Positions 29,070 to 38,000 of a stretch of DNA of 64,000 nucleotides are shown in pieces. This DNA comes from Chrysochromulina tobinii (taxonomy: Eukaryota > Haptophyta > Prymnesiales > Chrysochromulinaceae): NCBI GenBank assembly GCA_001275005.1, contig JWZX01003269.1, positions 39,780 to 103,779 on the forward strand, written 5' to 3'. A model generated the notes under the pieces. That model was not told where the DNA came from and ran no database searches. It worked only from the letters and a program-made list of their open reading frames with translations. The first letter of the stretch is position 1. The number at the start of each line of letters is the position of its first letter. A program made the translations under genes and the position numbers.

Positions 29070-30331
29070 TTAGACGAAGGCCTCACGCTTGCAGATGAGC
29101 ACTAGGACGACGAGGAGCTTCGAGACGAGCAGCACCCATGTGACCACCTCCATGAACCTCGAGTCGACCGTGTCGGCCGCGAGCGCGAGCGTGTCGGTGC
29201 ACATCGAGAAGATCGCGAGCACGGCGAAGAGCGACAGGTGATCGTGCGCGTGCTCTGCATGCGCCCATTGGCCATACACGAGGAGCAGCGCGCCCCAGTC
29301 GACGTGGCGCACCCAGAGGAGCAGTGCGCACGAGAACGCGAGCACGAGCAGCACTTGCACCAGCTTCTGCGACGGCGCCATGTGGGCCCATCGGCCACGC
29401 ACCGCATCGAGCAGCATGACCACATGGTCCTCCCCGAGCTTGTGCCCGAGAGAGAGGTTGACGCCTAGGCCGAGGAGGCCGAAGAGCCACGCCAGCCGCA
29501 CCATCCCGTACGAGATGCCCAAGTACGTGAGCCCGCCGCCCAGCGACGCAGGCGAGAGCGACGCGTAGGCCAGCAGCCTGCGCGAGGGCGGAGAAAGGCA
29601 TTCGGTACTGTGGGGAAGAGTCGAGTCGGGGATGGCGATGTACCAAAGGACGAGGAGCGCCGGCAGGGCTCGGCAAGGGGCGGCGCAGATGAGGAGCGCA
29701 CGCGCAGCATTCAGCGGGCTGGGCGCACGTCAGAAAGAGCAGCACGAGCAGCAGCATCCAGCCAACTGTGTGCGCGTAGAGACCGAGCCATTGGAGCATC
29801 GCCGGCGGTAGCTTGGCACGCATCGCCCCGAACAGTCTGCACGCATCAAGCGCCTGGACGATAAAGACGAAGCCGAGCGTGCACGACCATAACCATGGCC
29901 AACCAGCCGAGCGCAGCGGTTGCGCGGCCAGCTGCACTGAGCGAGCAGGCTACGGTGTGTGCTGCTGCGATGCTGCCGCCCATAGAATCACACGCGGCCT
30001 GCAAACGGTCGCTCTGCAGATCCCACGGTTCATCCTTGACCTTTGACCAGTAGAGGCCGGCGGTGATGAGCTTGAGCTGGTCATTGTACCCGAGCATCCA
30101 CTCGGAGCCCGTCAGGCCGTAACCGAGCACACCGCCGATGCCGCAGAGAATGACAACCTCGCACGGCCGTGAGTACTTGGACCAGTCGACGAGCTCGATC
30201 TTGACGCCCGAAACGAGTCCTGTCTCGGTCTCTTCGAAATCCTCCTCGTCGGCCTGGGCGATGTTTTTGTTCCGCGGCGTACCTTGCTCCGCGGCGGGTT
30301 CCATGGCCGCGCTGGCCGCATCGGTCTTCAT
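29070..30331 (-). CDS. Orphan multipass membrane protein, three exons
   Basis: Exons 30331-29992, 29936-29702 and 29577-29070 join across introns of 55 bp (GTGATT...CTCAG, phase 1) and 124 bp (GTGCGC...CGCAG, phase 2), giving 360 residues. Both joins keep one frame to a single stop. Hydrophobic segments follow an acidic N-terminus (DEEDFEETETG): CEVVILCGIGGVLGYGL, LWSCTLGFVFIVQAL, WLGLYAHTVGWMLLLVLLFL, YGMVRLAWLFGLLGLGV, LVQVLLVLAFSCALLLWV and VVTWVLLVSKLLVVLVLI. The segment GSEWMLGYNDQLKL may face the cytosol. I do not recognise the family; peroxin-11-type proteins were considered without a decisive match. It is head-to-head with the 7TM gene. Confidence 0.7.
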
Positions 30332-30467
30332 GCGAGTTACCAAATCTGTCTTTTGGTTGCAGGGAACTGAGGCAGGCGTCCAGAGTGTGTAGAGTGTTGA
30401 TAGAAGAACGGTTGTCGCCTCTGTCGTGTTAACGTTCACAAAAAAAAGGGTTGCAGACTTAGCAAAA
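30332..30467. promoter_or_regulatory. Shared divergent promoter region, two membrane-protein genes
   Basis: A 136-bp gap between opposite starts, containing an A8 run near 30440. Function is inferred only from the arrangement. Confidence 0.35.
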
Positions 30468-32174
30468 ATGGCGCGCGCTGCAAAAATGGGGTCTGCAACC
30501 CCGTCCCCGCTGTGGCTGCTCGCATTGTCCTGTGTTCTGGGTGGCGCGGGAGCATATGACCCGGCGTCACCATTAACGTCAGGTGCGATCACCACTAACG
30601 CGTCCGAAGCCAACACAACGCTGCTGCAGCCCAATGCGACGCTAGACGACGCGACCGCCGTGGAAGACGAAGCGCTCCTACGCCTGTGCGAGCTCTGGAT
30701 CCCTGCGGCCTACGTGCACCAAGCGGCCCTGCCGATGTGGTTCGTCCTCGTCATTACATGGTCGCTGTACTGTCTGCGGCACCAAAACTCCGTCAAAGAC
30801 TTGCACAAGCTGCTAACGTGGGCGCCGTGTGTCGAGCTCCTCCACTCGCTCCTCTCCTACTACTATTTACGCTTTTGTCCGTGGCGCACCATCGCCGAGC
30901 GCATCTTGGGCGCCTGCTGGGTCGTGGTCTCAATCCTCAAGGAGCCGATTCTGCTGGTGTGCCTGCTGATGCTCTCCAAAGGTTGGTGCATCACGCGGCC
31001 GCACCTGCAATACCGCGAGATTGTCTACTCGTCACTCCTGATCAGCCTGCTGTACATTTGCGTCATCTACGAGCTCTCGGCCCGCGGCGTGGGCTCTGCC
31101 GTGCCGGCGATCGTCCTCAGTATCGTCATGCTCTATGCGGTCGTCGCGGCAATCGTCACCAACCTTCGCGTGCTCAAGATTCAGCTACTCATCGTCCGTG
31201 CGTTTGGCATCGACGCGACCACCACGCCCGCGTACGCCAAGTACCGCATGTTCTGGGCTCTGCTGTACGCCTCCGCCATCTTCATCTTGTCCGACGTGAT
31301 CCTCAAAGTTCTCGCGGCACTCGACATCGGAGCCCCATGGTTGCTCACGCTGCTGCGCCAGATGCTCGAGTTGGTCACCACGGCCATCCTCGGGTGGCAA
31401 TTCAGGGCACGCCCCTTCAACGCCCTGTTCGAGCAGGTGCAGGAGCTCGTGCAGCAGGCTGCGGCCGAAGTGTTGCCTCAGTTTTCCACCGTCACGGTGG
31501 ATGTGGAGGAGCTCCGCGGCGACGGCAGATTGCCGCCATGGTCGGCGGACCTCGACTTCGCTGCCGCCGCACCGCGCGCCATCTCTCGCGGTGACGCGCT
31601 GACAGCCACCGCCGCCGCCGCTGTAGCCGCCGCCGCCGCCGCCGCCGCGGGACGGCCTGTAGGAAGCACTCCGCGGGCTACAACTCCGCCTGCGGGGCCT
31701 GTTCGGAGCGCTCAGTACGGCGCACCGCCACACATGCTCGTGGTGCTGAACCCGGGTGAGGCTGGGCCAAGCTCAGGGTCGGCCGACGGAGACGACAAGG
31801 CGTGGAAGGAGGCCATGCATCGCTCCATTGTCGTCGCCATGCGTTTGCCCAGCCCCTCGGAGCATCCCGTGAGCGTGGAGGGCAGCGGCAGCAGCAGCCA
31901 CCGGGGCGGCGTCAGGGGCTGGGGTAGGCGTGGCCGTGCCAGCCGGCGCCTCTATCCCGTCGGCGTCGCCGAGCCGCCACCCACAATCCCCATGGCTTCG
32001 ATGACGGAGCTCATCGGAGTCCGTATCGGCGGCCAGCCGCGTGAGCCGAGCTCGCCGTTAAGAGGTTTCAGCAGTCGCAGGGTGGCACCCGAGTCGGCAC
32101 CGCGCTTGAACCGGCCGCGGCCCGTGCGTGTGCCGAGTTCGCTGGGGGCAAATCCTGAGGCGTGGCTGCCGTGA
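30468..32174 (+). CDS. GPR180/TMEM145-like seven-transmembrane protein
   Basis: 568 residues. A signal peptide (PLWLLALSCVLGGAGA) is followed by a short N-glycosylation-rich lumenal region (NASEANTTLL...NATL) and about seven membrane segments between residues 85 and 310. The segment LLVCLLMLSKGWCITRP matches the hallmark SKGW-I-R loop of intimal-thickness-receptor/GPR180/TMEM145 proteins. The N-terminal GOLD-like domain of those relatives is missing or very short. The C-terminal half is cytosolic, with an Ala run, phosphorylatable Ser clusters (SGSSSHRGG) and Arg-rich patches. Secretory-pathway or surface location is expected. Ligand and role are unknown. MARAAKMGS is the chosen start; the next Met is six codons on. 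Confidence 0.72.
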   Translation: MARAAKMGSATPSPLWLLALSCVLGGAGAYDPASPLTSGAITTNASEANTTLLQPNATLDDATAVEDEALLRLCELWIPAAYVHQAALPMWFVLVITWSLYCLRHQNSVKDLHKLLTWAPCVELLHSLLSYYYLRFCPWRTIAERILGACWVVVSILKEPILLVCLLMLSKGWCITRPHLQYREIVYSSLLISLLYICVIYELSARGVGSAVPAIVLSIVMLYAVVAAIVTNLRVLKIQLLIVRAFGIDATTTPAYAKYRMFWALLYASAIFILSDVILKVLAALDIGAPWLLTLLRQMLELVTTAILGWQFRARPFNALFEQVQELVQQAAAEVLPQFSTVTVDVEELRGDGRLPPWSADLDFAAAAPRAISRGDALTATAAAAVAAAAAAAAGRPVGSTPRATTPPAGPVRSAQYGAPPHMLVVLNPGEAGPSSGSADGDDKAWKEAMHRSIVVAMRLPSPSEHPVSVEGSGSSSHRGGVRGWGRRGRASRRLYPVGVAEPPPTIPMASMTELIGVRIGGQPREPSSPLRGFSSRRVAPESAPRLNRPRPVRVPSSLGANPEAWLP

Positions 32175-32820
32175 GTATCTACAACCACATTCAAAAAATT
32201 TACTCTAGTTCTTTTGTACACTTTCCCGGACACGCGACGCTGTCACACGCGGCCGCGACGACACCCGCACGGGCGGAGTCCGCCGGCGGTACCGCTACCG
32301 GCGGGCGGCGTACCGCCGCCCGTTGCGGTAGCTGGTCGTACCCCGAAGTACGGTATGCGGTTCTGGCATCTCTCTGTGCGCAACATCATCACCGGCGATC
32401 ACTGAAAACTCCGCGCCCCGTGTCCGGGTGTTCACCGGGCACCGGGGGGTGGGGAGTCGCCGGTCCGGTCCCCCGCTCCGGCGCTCCGGAGCGCACGGCC
32501 CGGCGCTGCGGCGCTCCGCCCGAATCGCATCGTACCACAGGCACTGGTCAAGTGCAGCGCTCCTGGACGCAGGCCTTTCGTGCGCTGCTCTGCACCTCTC
32601 TCACTGTGCACTACCCCGCACCGCACGACGCCACCGCATGTGGCGAACGCGCCAAGCGTCGCATGGTCCCTTACCCGCCGTTCTCCGCACCCTGCTGCGC
32701 CTACGCCCTCTGGACCTACGCGCGCGACGTCACGCGCCCGCTCACTCTCTGGTCACTCTCTGGTGGCGGCGTGCGCATGCTCACAACCTTTGCACGTTGT
32801 CCTACTCGATCGCATCTCGA
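32175..32820. other. Intergenic, GC-rich inverted repeats
   Basis: No gene is supported. Inverted motifs cluster here, for example gcggcgtaccgccgc near 32307 and cggcgctccggagcgc near 32478. These would form strong hairpins and could terminate the two convergent transcripts. Confidence 0.45.
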
Positions 32821-33561
32821 TTACATGTCGGCCGCGAAGCCGCCATCGCCGCCGCCGCCGCCGCCGCCATAGCCGCCGCCACCGTAGTCGCCGGAATCGC
32901 TCAGCATTTCGCCGACCATCATCCCGCCGAGGAAGCCCATGCCGGCGCCCATCGCCACCGAGCCGCCGGAGTGGTAGCCGCGGTCGTAGTACCCCGGATG
33001 TCCGGCGTACGAGCCCTGAACGATGACGTGGTGCTGCTGTCCGCAGGCGGGCATCGCCTGGGCGACGGGAACGCCCTGCGCTGGCATCCCGTTGCGGTGG
33101 ACGGCGGAGGGGTAGAGGGCGCCGGCGGGTGTCATCTCTATGGCCACCGCATTCTGCGTCACGAACGGGTGGCTGCGATGACGCCGCCATGCCGAGGCCG
33201 AGCACATGCACAGGAGCAACAAGAGGAGCAAGCCGGTGAACGTAATCCCCGACGCGTTGTCATGGCTGTCGCCGCCCTCCAGGGCGCAAATGTTGGAGGA
33301 ACGAGTGCCGGTGTAGCAGCGATACGAGGAACGGCACGGCCAGCAGTTGGCGCTCTTTGGGCAGCAATACGCATTGCTGGCAACTGTGCCGCAGCACTTG
33401 CCCTCCTCGCTATGGTACGCGGCTGAGCATTCGCCACCAGGCGAGCAGCACTTCTGGCACGGGCTCGGCGACGAGGGCGGGTCCGACGCCCCACTGTCCT
33501 GGGCCGACGCGGTGGAGACCATGAGCAGCGCGAGCAGGGATTGGAGGCGTACGAACGTCAT
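32821..33561 (-). CDS. Secreted or type I membrane protein with granulin-like Cys domain
   Basis: 246 residues. A signal peptide (MTFVRLQSLLALLMVSTASA) is followed by a Cys-rich ectodomain with CC pairs: CQKCCSPGGEC, GKCCGTVASNAYCCPKS and CWPCRSSYRC, spaced as in granulin-like folds. A membrane segment (FTGLLLLLLLCMCSASA) sits near residue 110. The cytosolic part contains HHVIVQGSYAG, YYDRGYHSGG and a Gly/Tyr-rich end encoded by a (cgg)n-like repeat. No catalytic motif is present. It may be a surface ligand or receptor. It is head-to-head with the p25-alpha-like gene. Confidence 0.7.
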   Translation of the reverse strand: MTFVRLQSLLALLMVSTASAQDSGASDPPSSPSPCQKCCSPGGECSAAYHSEEGKCCGTVASNAYCCPKSANCWPCRSSYRCYTGTRSSNICALEGGDSHDNASGITFTGLLLLLLLCMCSASAWRRHRSHPFVTQNAVAIEMTPAGALYPSAVHRNGMPAQGVPVAQAMPACGQQHHVIVQGSYAGHPGYYDRGYHSGGSVAMGAGMGFLGGMMVGEMLSDSGDYGGGGYGGGGGGGDGGFAADM

Positions 33562-33744
33562 CGTTCGTCAGAAGCTGTGCTGCTGCGATTGCTGCTGCCT
33601 TCTGCTGCGACGAGAAATTCGGAGTGTTTTCGGTTGTGAAACACACGAAAGCGCCAACCGTGTCGTGCTTGCAGCTCGGTTGCTTCTGTTCTACAAAGTT
33701 CTTGTGTGAATAATGACGTTTCGCTGTTAACAAGCGAGCCACAT
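33562..33744. promoter_or_regulatory. Shared divergent promoter region
   Basis: A 183-bp gap between opposite starts. No consensus element was recognised. Confidence 0.3.
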
Positions 33745-34425
33745 ATGCTTGACAACATTGTTGCTGGGCCGGTGCCGACTCTTGCGGCGCCACCACCTGC
33801 GTCAGATGCGGAGCCGAGCGTGACGGACCTCTCCGCATCTCTCAGCGTCGTGCTCGACCAGCTCCAGACGGCGCTCGCCAAGCTCGGGGGAGCTGACGCG
33901 CCGTCGCAGCAGTACGGCGACCCCGCGGCCGGCCGAGCGTTGGCGCTGATCGCAGCGGGCATCGATGCACCGGACGAGGTTCACATGGAGACGCGCGCGC
34001 TGCACGAGCACCTGCAGCGGCTCTTTGGCCTCTTCAGCGCAGCGGGCAAAACGGACAGCATGGGATTAGGGGTGGTGAGCGGCGCGCGCATGACGGCACT
34101 CGGCTTCCGCAAGCTCGTGCGGGCGGCGCAGCTGACGTGCGAGCGCTGCACGGATGTGGACGTCGACTTGATCTTCCAGCAGGTCGTGCGCACACGCGGC
34201 GCGCGCATGTCGATGGGCGACATGATGGTCGGCCTGTCGATGGTAGCGAAGCGACTCTATCCAGAGGAGCGTACGCAGTCATCGGCTTTCCACAGGCTGC
34301 TGAGCGAGCAGATGCTGCCATGGATGCTGCAGTACGCGCCCGCCCGCCCGCTGCGGCCACCTGCGAGAGCGCGCGCTGCTGTGCGCACCCAAATGAGGAG
34401 TCTTCGTATGGCTATACCGACCTGA
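33745..34425 (+). CDS. p25-alpha (TPPP)-like or EF-hand-like domain protein
   Basis: 226 residues. Residues about 85-180 resemble the p25-alpha fold: LQRLFGLFS, a variable loop, MTALGFRKLVRAAQLT, then TDVDVDLIFQQVV and MSMGDMMVGLSMVAKRLYP, which has the family's TDVDIVF...F...L..LA.KKYP rhythm. p25-alpha proteins bind tubulin and are frequent in flagellates, so a cytoskeletal or ciliary role is plausible. The conserved C-terminal cartridge is not evident. The final 45 residues are Pro/Arg-rich and may be read-through of an unrecognised intron. The frame begins with GTG; I used the first ATG. Confidence 0.55.
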   Translation: MLDNIVAGPVPTLAAPPPASDAEPSVTDLSASLSVVLDQLQTALAKLGGADAPSQQYGDPAAGRALALIAAGIDAPDEVHMETRALHEHLQRLFGLFSAAGKTDSMGLGVVSGARMTALGFRKLVRAAQLTCERCTDVDVDLIFQQVVRTRGARMSMGDMMVGLSMVAKRLYPEERTQSSAFHRLLSEQMLPWMLQYAPARPLRPPARARAAVRTQMRSLRMAIPT

Positions 34426-35041
34426 GCGTCTCTCGCTTTGATGAGCAACCTTGCGATTGTATCCGATGGCGATGGCCGCTGCGGCAGCACACGGGCTCGC
34501 CAAGCTCACCACGGCGCCCCGTTCCCTCACCAGCGCTCGCGCCTTCGCGCCCCTTCTCTCCCTCCCCGTGCACAGGCTACAGCACGCACTGGCTTCTGGA
34601 GCGCTTCTCGGCGTAGGCAATCCGCACAATTAAGGCCCCGCCCGCCGCCGTGAGACACACCACCAGGAGGCATGATGAGGGAGTTCGAGGGCGCAGCGCT
34701 TATTGCACGCCGGCGATATCCCCGTTTTGCCATGCGACCGACCGACCGTTCTCTTCCATGCTGTTCTGTTTTGGTGCGTCGATTGGTTCGTCCCCGCCGG
34801 CGCGCCGTGCACGCGGTCCGGACCGGACGGTGCCGGCCGCGGTGTTCGAGCCTTCATGACCCTTGGGTTTTTTTACTCTGGTCCGGGTTACCTTAATAAA
34901 AGATCGACGCTACTCGACTCAAGTACTATGTAAGCGCTAACCGACCGACGCGGCGAAAGTGCCACGATCCGGCAGTGCACGGTGGCGCGTGGCGGGTTTG
35001 GATAGCCGCGGCAGCGCACGTAGATAATCCGATAGAAGTAA
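34426..35041. other. Intergenic, nothing recognised
   Basis: Short overlapping frames on both strands lack domain sequence. A ttaccttaataaaag tract near 34889 is AT-richer than the surroundings. Confidence 0.4.
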
Positions 35042-38000
35042 CTAAACTGTTTTGGTCTCACTCTCAGCTCGGCGCCAGTCCGAGCCCTCCTCCTCCCACG
35101 TGAACCAGTCAAGCCACTCGTCGGTGCCATCTGGGAGTACGATCTGTGCCTGGAACATGCCGTCAATGAGCATCACGACCACCTGGGCCGCGACCCACTT
35201 CGGAGGACTCTCCTCCTTCACGGCCACCTCCACTTCGATCCAATCGCCCTCCCGAGGCCACAGCCACTCCGCGGGGGGAGGCCGTGCAGACGGCTGCGGC
35301 TGCGGCTGCGGCGGCTGCGGGTGCTGGTGCTGGTGCTGGTGCTGCTGTTTGCGCAGTACGGCCATCTTGGTCATCTTGGTGGCCGTCTTGGCGGCATGCG
35401 CCTCCTCTTTGACAACCTGCTTCGCCTCGGCCGCCGCAGCCTTTTCCGCCGCCTTGGTCTCCGCCCACTTGTACTCGCGCTTGGCGGGGGCGGCCTCAAG
35501 GTTGAAATGGCGCGCGATCTCGGCGCGAGATCGGAAGCGCTTTCCCTGCGCAGGTGGGGGCAGGGTGGGGCGGGTTAGTGCTCAAGGGCTCACCTGCAGG
35601 GCTCTGCGCGAGAATGCGCCCACGACGGCGCCGCGATCCTGCTCACCTGCGTGTTGATGAAGTACGAGTAAGTGGTGCCCTCGGTGGCGCCCTGCTTGTT
35701 GTACCAGCCGGTCTTGGTGTACCAGCCGATGATCATCTCCGCCGAGCCGCCGCAGGTCTCGAGGTACTCAGCCAGTGAAGCAAGGAGCTTCTCGGAGCGT
35801 TCGGGCGAGTCCGCATCTGCGAGGCCGATGGAGGTGCGCGGCTTTTTCGGCTCAGGCGCCGCCGTGGGCTCGTCCTCGCGGCGCAATGTCCCTTTCTCAA
35901 GCAGTTCGTCGAGCGGCGCCAGAGGCACCGCGGCGGCTTCCGTTGCAGACGCCTCCATCATCGCGTGCTGGGCCACGCCGGCTTCGCTCCGAGCAGCATG
36001 CACTTTCTGCGACAGCTCAGCTTCCGAAGCGACTCCCGCCGACGATCGTTCCAGCCTGAGCTGCCATTCGCCCTTGTACGACTGAGGGTTGGGTTCCTTG
36101 AGCTTTTTGTTCATGGACTGCAGCCACTTGGCGCTTTCTTGCTGGCGTGTTCCGAGCACTTCAACATCAGAGAAGATCGCGCTCGCAAAGTCTCTCGTGA
36201 AGCCCTTGCCAGAGTCGGTCAGCTGCACGCCTTTCTCCAGACGATGGAATTCGTGTTGCTCAACGCGTACCTGAGTGCCATCGAGCTCATACCTCCAGGC
36301 CGCCTTCAAGTTGGCAAGTTCGACCACGTCGGGCACCCCTGCATCGCTTCCGCCTTCAGCACCTCCAGCGCCGCCTTCAGCAGGCGCAGCCTCGTCCCCG
36401 CCTGTTGGTCCGGCCTCCGTCGCCGCCCTTGCTCTCTTGAGCATTACCGGTACGGGCGGCTTGCGCCGCTCGGTCTTGCAGTCATCGCAGTGGAAGAAGA
36501 GGTACGATTTGGTCGATTGGATGCCACGCTGCTCGAGCATCGCCGCCGTGGCCGTCGCCTCCGCGGTACGCACCGCATTCCCCTCGGTGTACGCGTCGGG
36601 AGCACAGTCGAAGCAGTAGGTGAGTGGGCACGTCATGCAATGGAAGAGCTGGCCGCCCACGTCGGTCGACTTGCGGGCGCATTCCCAGCACGCGTGCCAC
36701 GGGCAGTACCACGATCCCTTGGGGACTTCTGTCAGGTGGACGCAGGAGAGGTGGTACGAGCGCGGGCAGACGGTGCACTCAATAATCTCACCGCCGTCGC
36801 CGCAGCTAAAGCGCCAGTCGTCGTGATGCAGTGTGGCGCGAGGGGCCCTGGAATCCCCTATCCGGGGCGGGGAGAAGCGGTCCGGCGGCGCCGCCTTGCG
36901 CTTGTGCCCCACCCTAGCCGCAAGAGCGCGCGCCTCCGCCTCTCGCTTCTGCACCTCGCGCGCCGCCGCCGCCGCCGCCGCCGCCGCGTCCGCCGCCGCC
37001 GCGTCCGCCGCGCAGCGTGCCGCAACGCCCTCAGGATCAGCGAGGTACGCCGCAGCCCTCGCATCCAACTTTGCGCATGGGCCGGGCGGAACCTTGCCCA
37101 AGAGCCACTGCGACATCGTCGAGGCATTTTTGCCCATTCGGGCGCCGAGCTGTGCCTGGGTGTACCGCTGGGTCACTATGTGCTCCTGGATCGCCTGCAC
37201 GAGCTCCGAGTGCTCGCGGCTCGTCGGTGGCGGCTCCCACTTGGCCGGCGCTGCCCCCGCTTCATCCGCCTTGAGAAAGCGTGCCGAGACTCCCTCTGGG
37301 TCGTCGAGGTAGTAAGCGACTCTCCGGTCGATCGAGGAGATGGTATGAACTTTCAGTTGACCTCCGCAGAGCTTGAGCCAATTGCTGACGTAGGCTTGCC
37401 TTAACCTCCGACCAGCCACACGCTGAGCAAATTGCTTCTGGGTGAGGCCGAGCGTGGCCATGTGCTCCTTGACCTCCGCCACGAGCTCCGCGTGGCTGCG
37501 AGTCGTCGTCGGCGGCTCCCACTCGTCCTCCGCCGCCCACTCCTCCGCCGCCTCCGCCTCCGCCACCTCGTCCGCCTCCGCCTCCGCCTCGTCCGCCTTC
37601 GCCTCGTCCGCCCCCGCATCATCCGCCTTGAGAAAGCGTGCCGAGACTCCCTCTGGGTCGTCGAGGTAGGCAGCGACTCTCCGGTCGATCCAGGCGAGCT
37701 TCTCGGGCTTCAGAAGACCTCCGCAAAGCTTGAGCCAGAAGGAAACGTTCGACTTCGCCAACCTCTGACCAGCCACACGCTGAGCAAATTGCTTCTGGGT
37801 GAGGCCGAGCGTGGCCATGTGCTCCTTGACCTCCGCCACGAGCTCCGCGTGGCTGCGAGTCGTCGGCGGCGGCTCCCACTCGTCCTCCGCCGTCGTGAGC
37901 GGCTGCGACCCTTCGCCCCTCGCCTCTGCCGACACGGAGGGTGCGGCAGCACCAACGACGCCGGCGCCGCAGACATGACCCTTCTTCGGAAGGCCGCAGC

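Noticed and set aside
29083-29937. 284-residue single-frame gene
   Set aside because: Only its first third is membrane-like; the rest is Arg/Pro-rich read-through of the 124-bp intron into the wrong frame.
29070-30331. Assignment of the orphan membrane protein to the PEX11 family
   Set aside because: Length and hydrophobic pattern are loosely similar, but I see no diagnostic motif.
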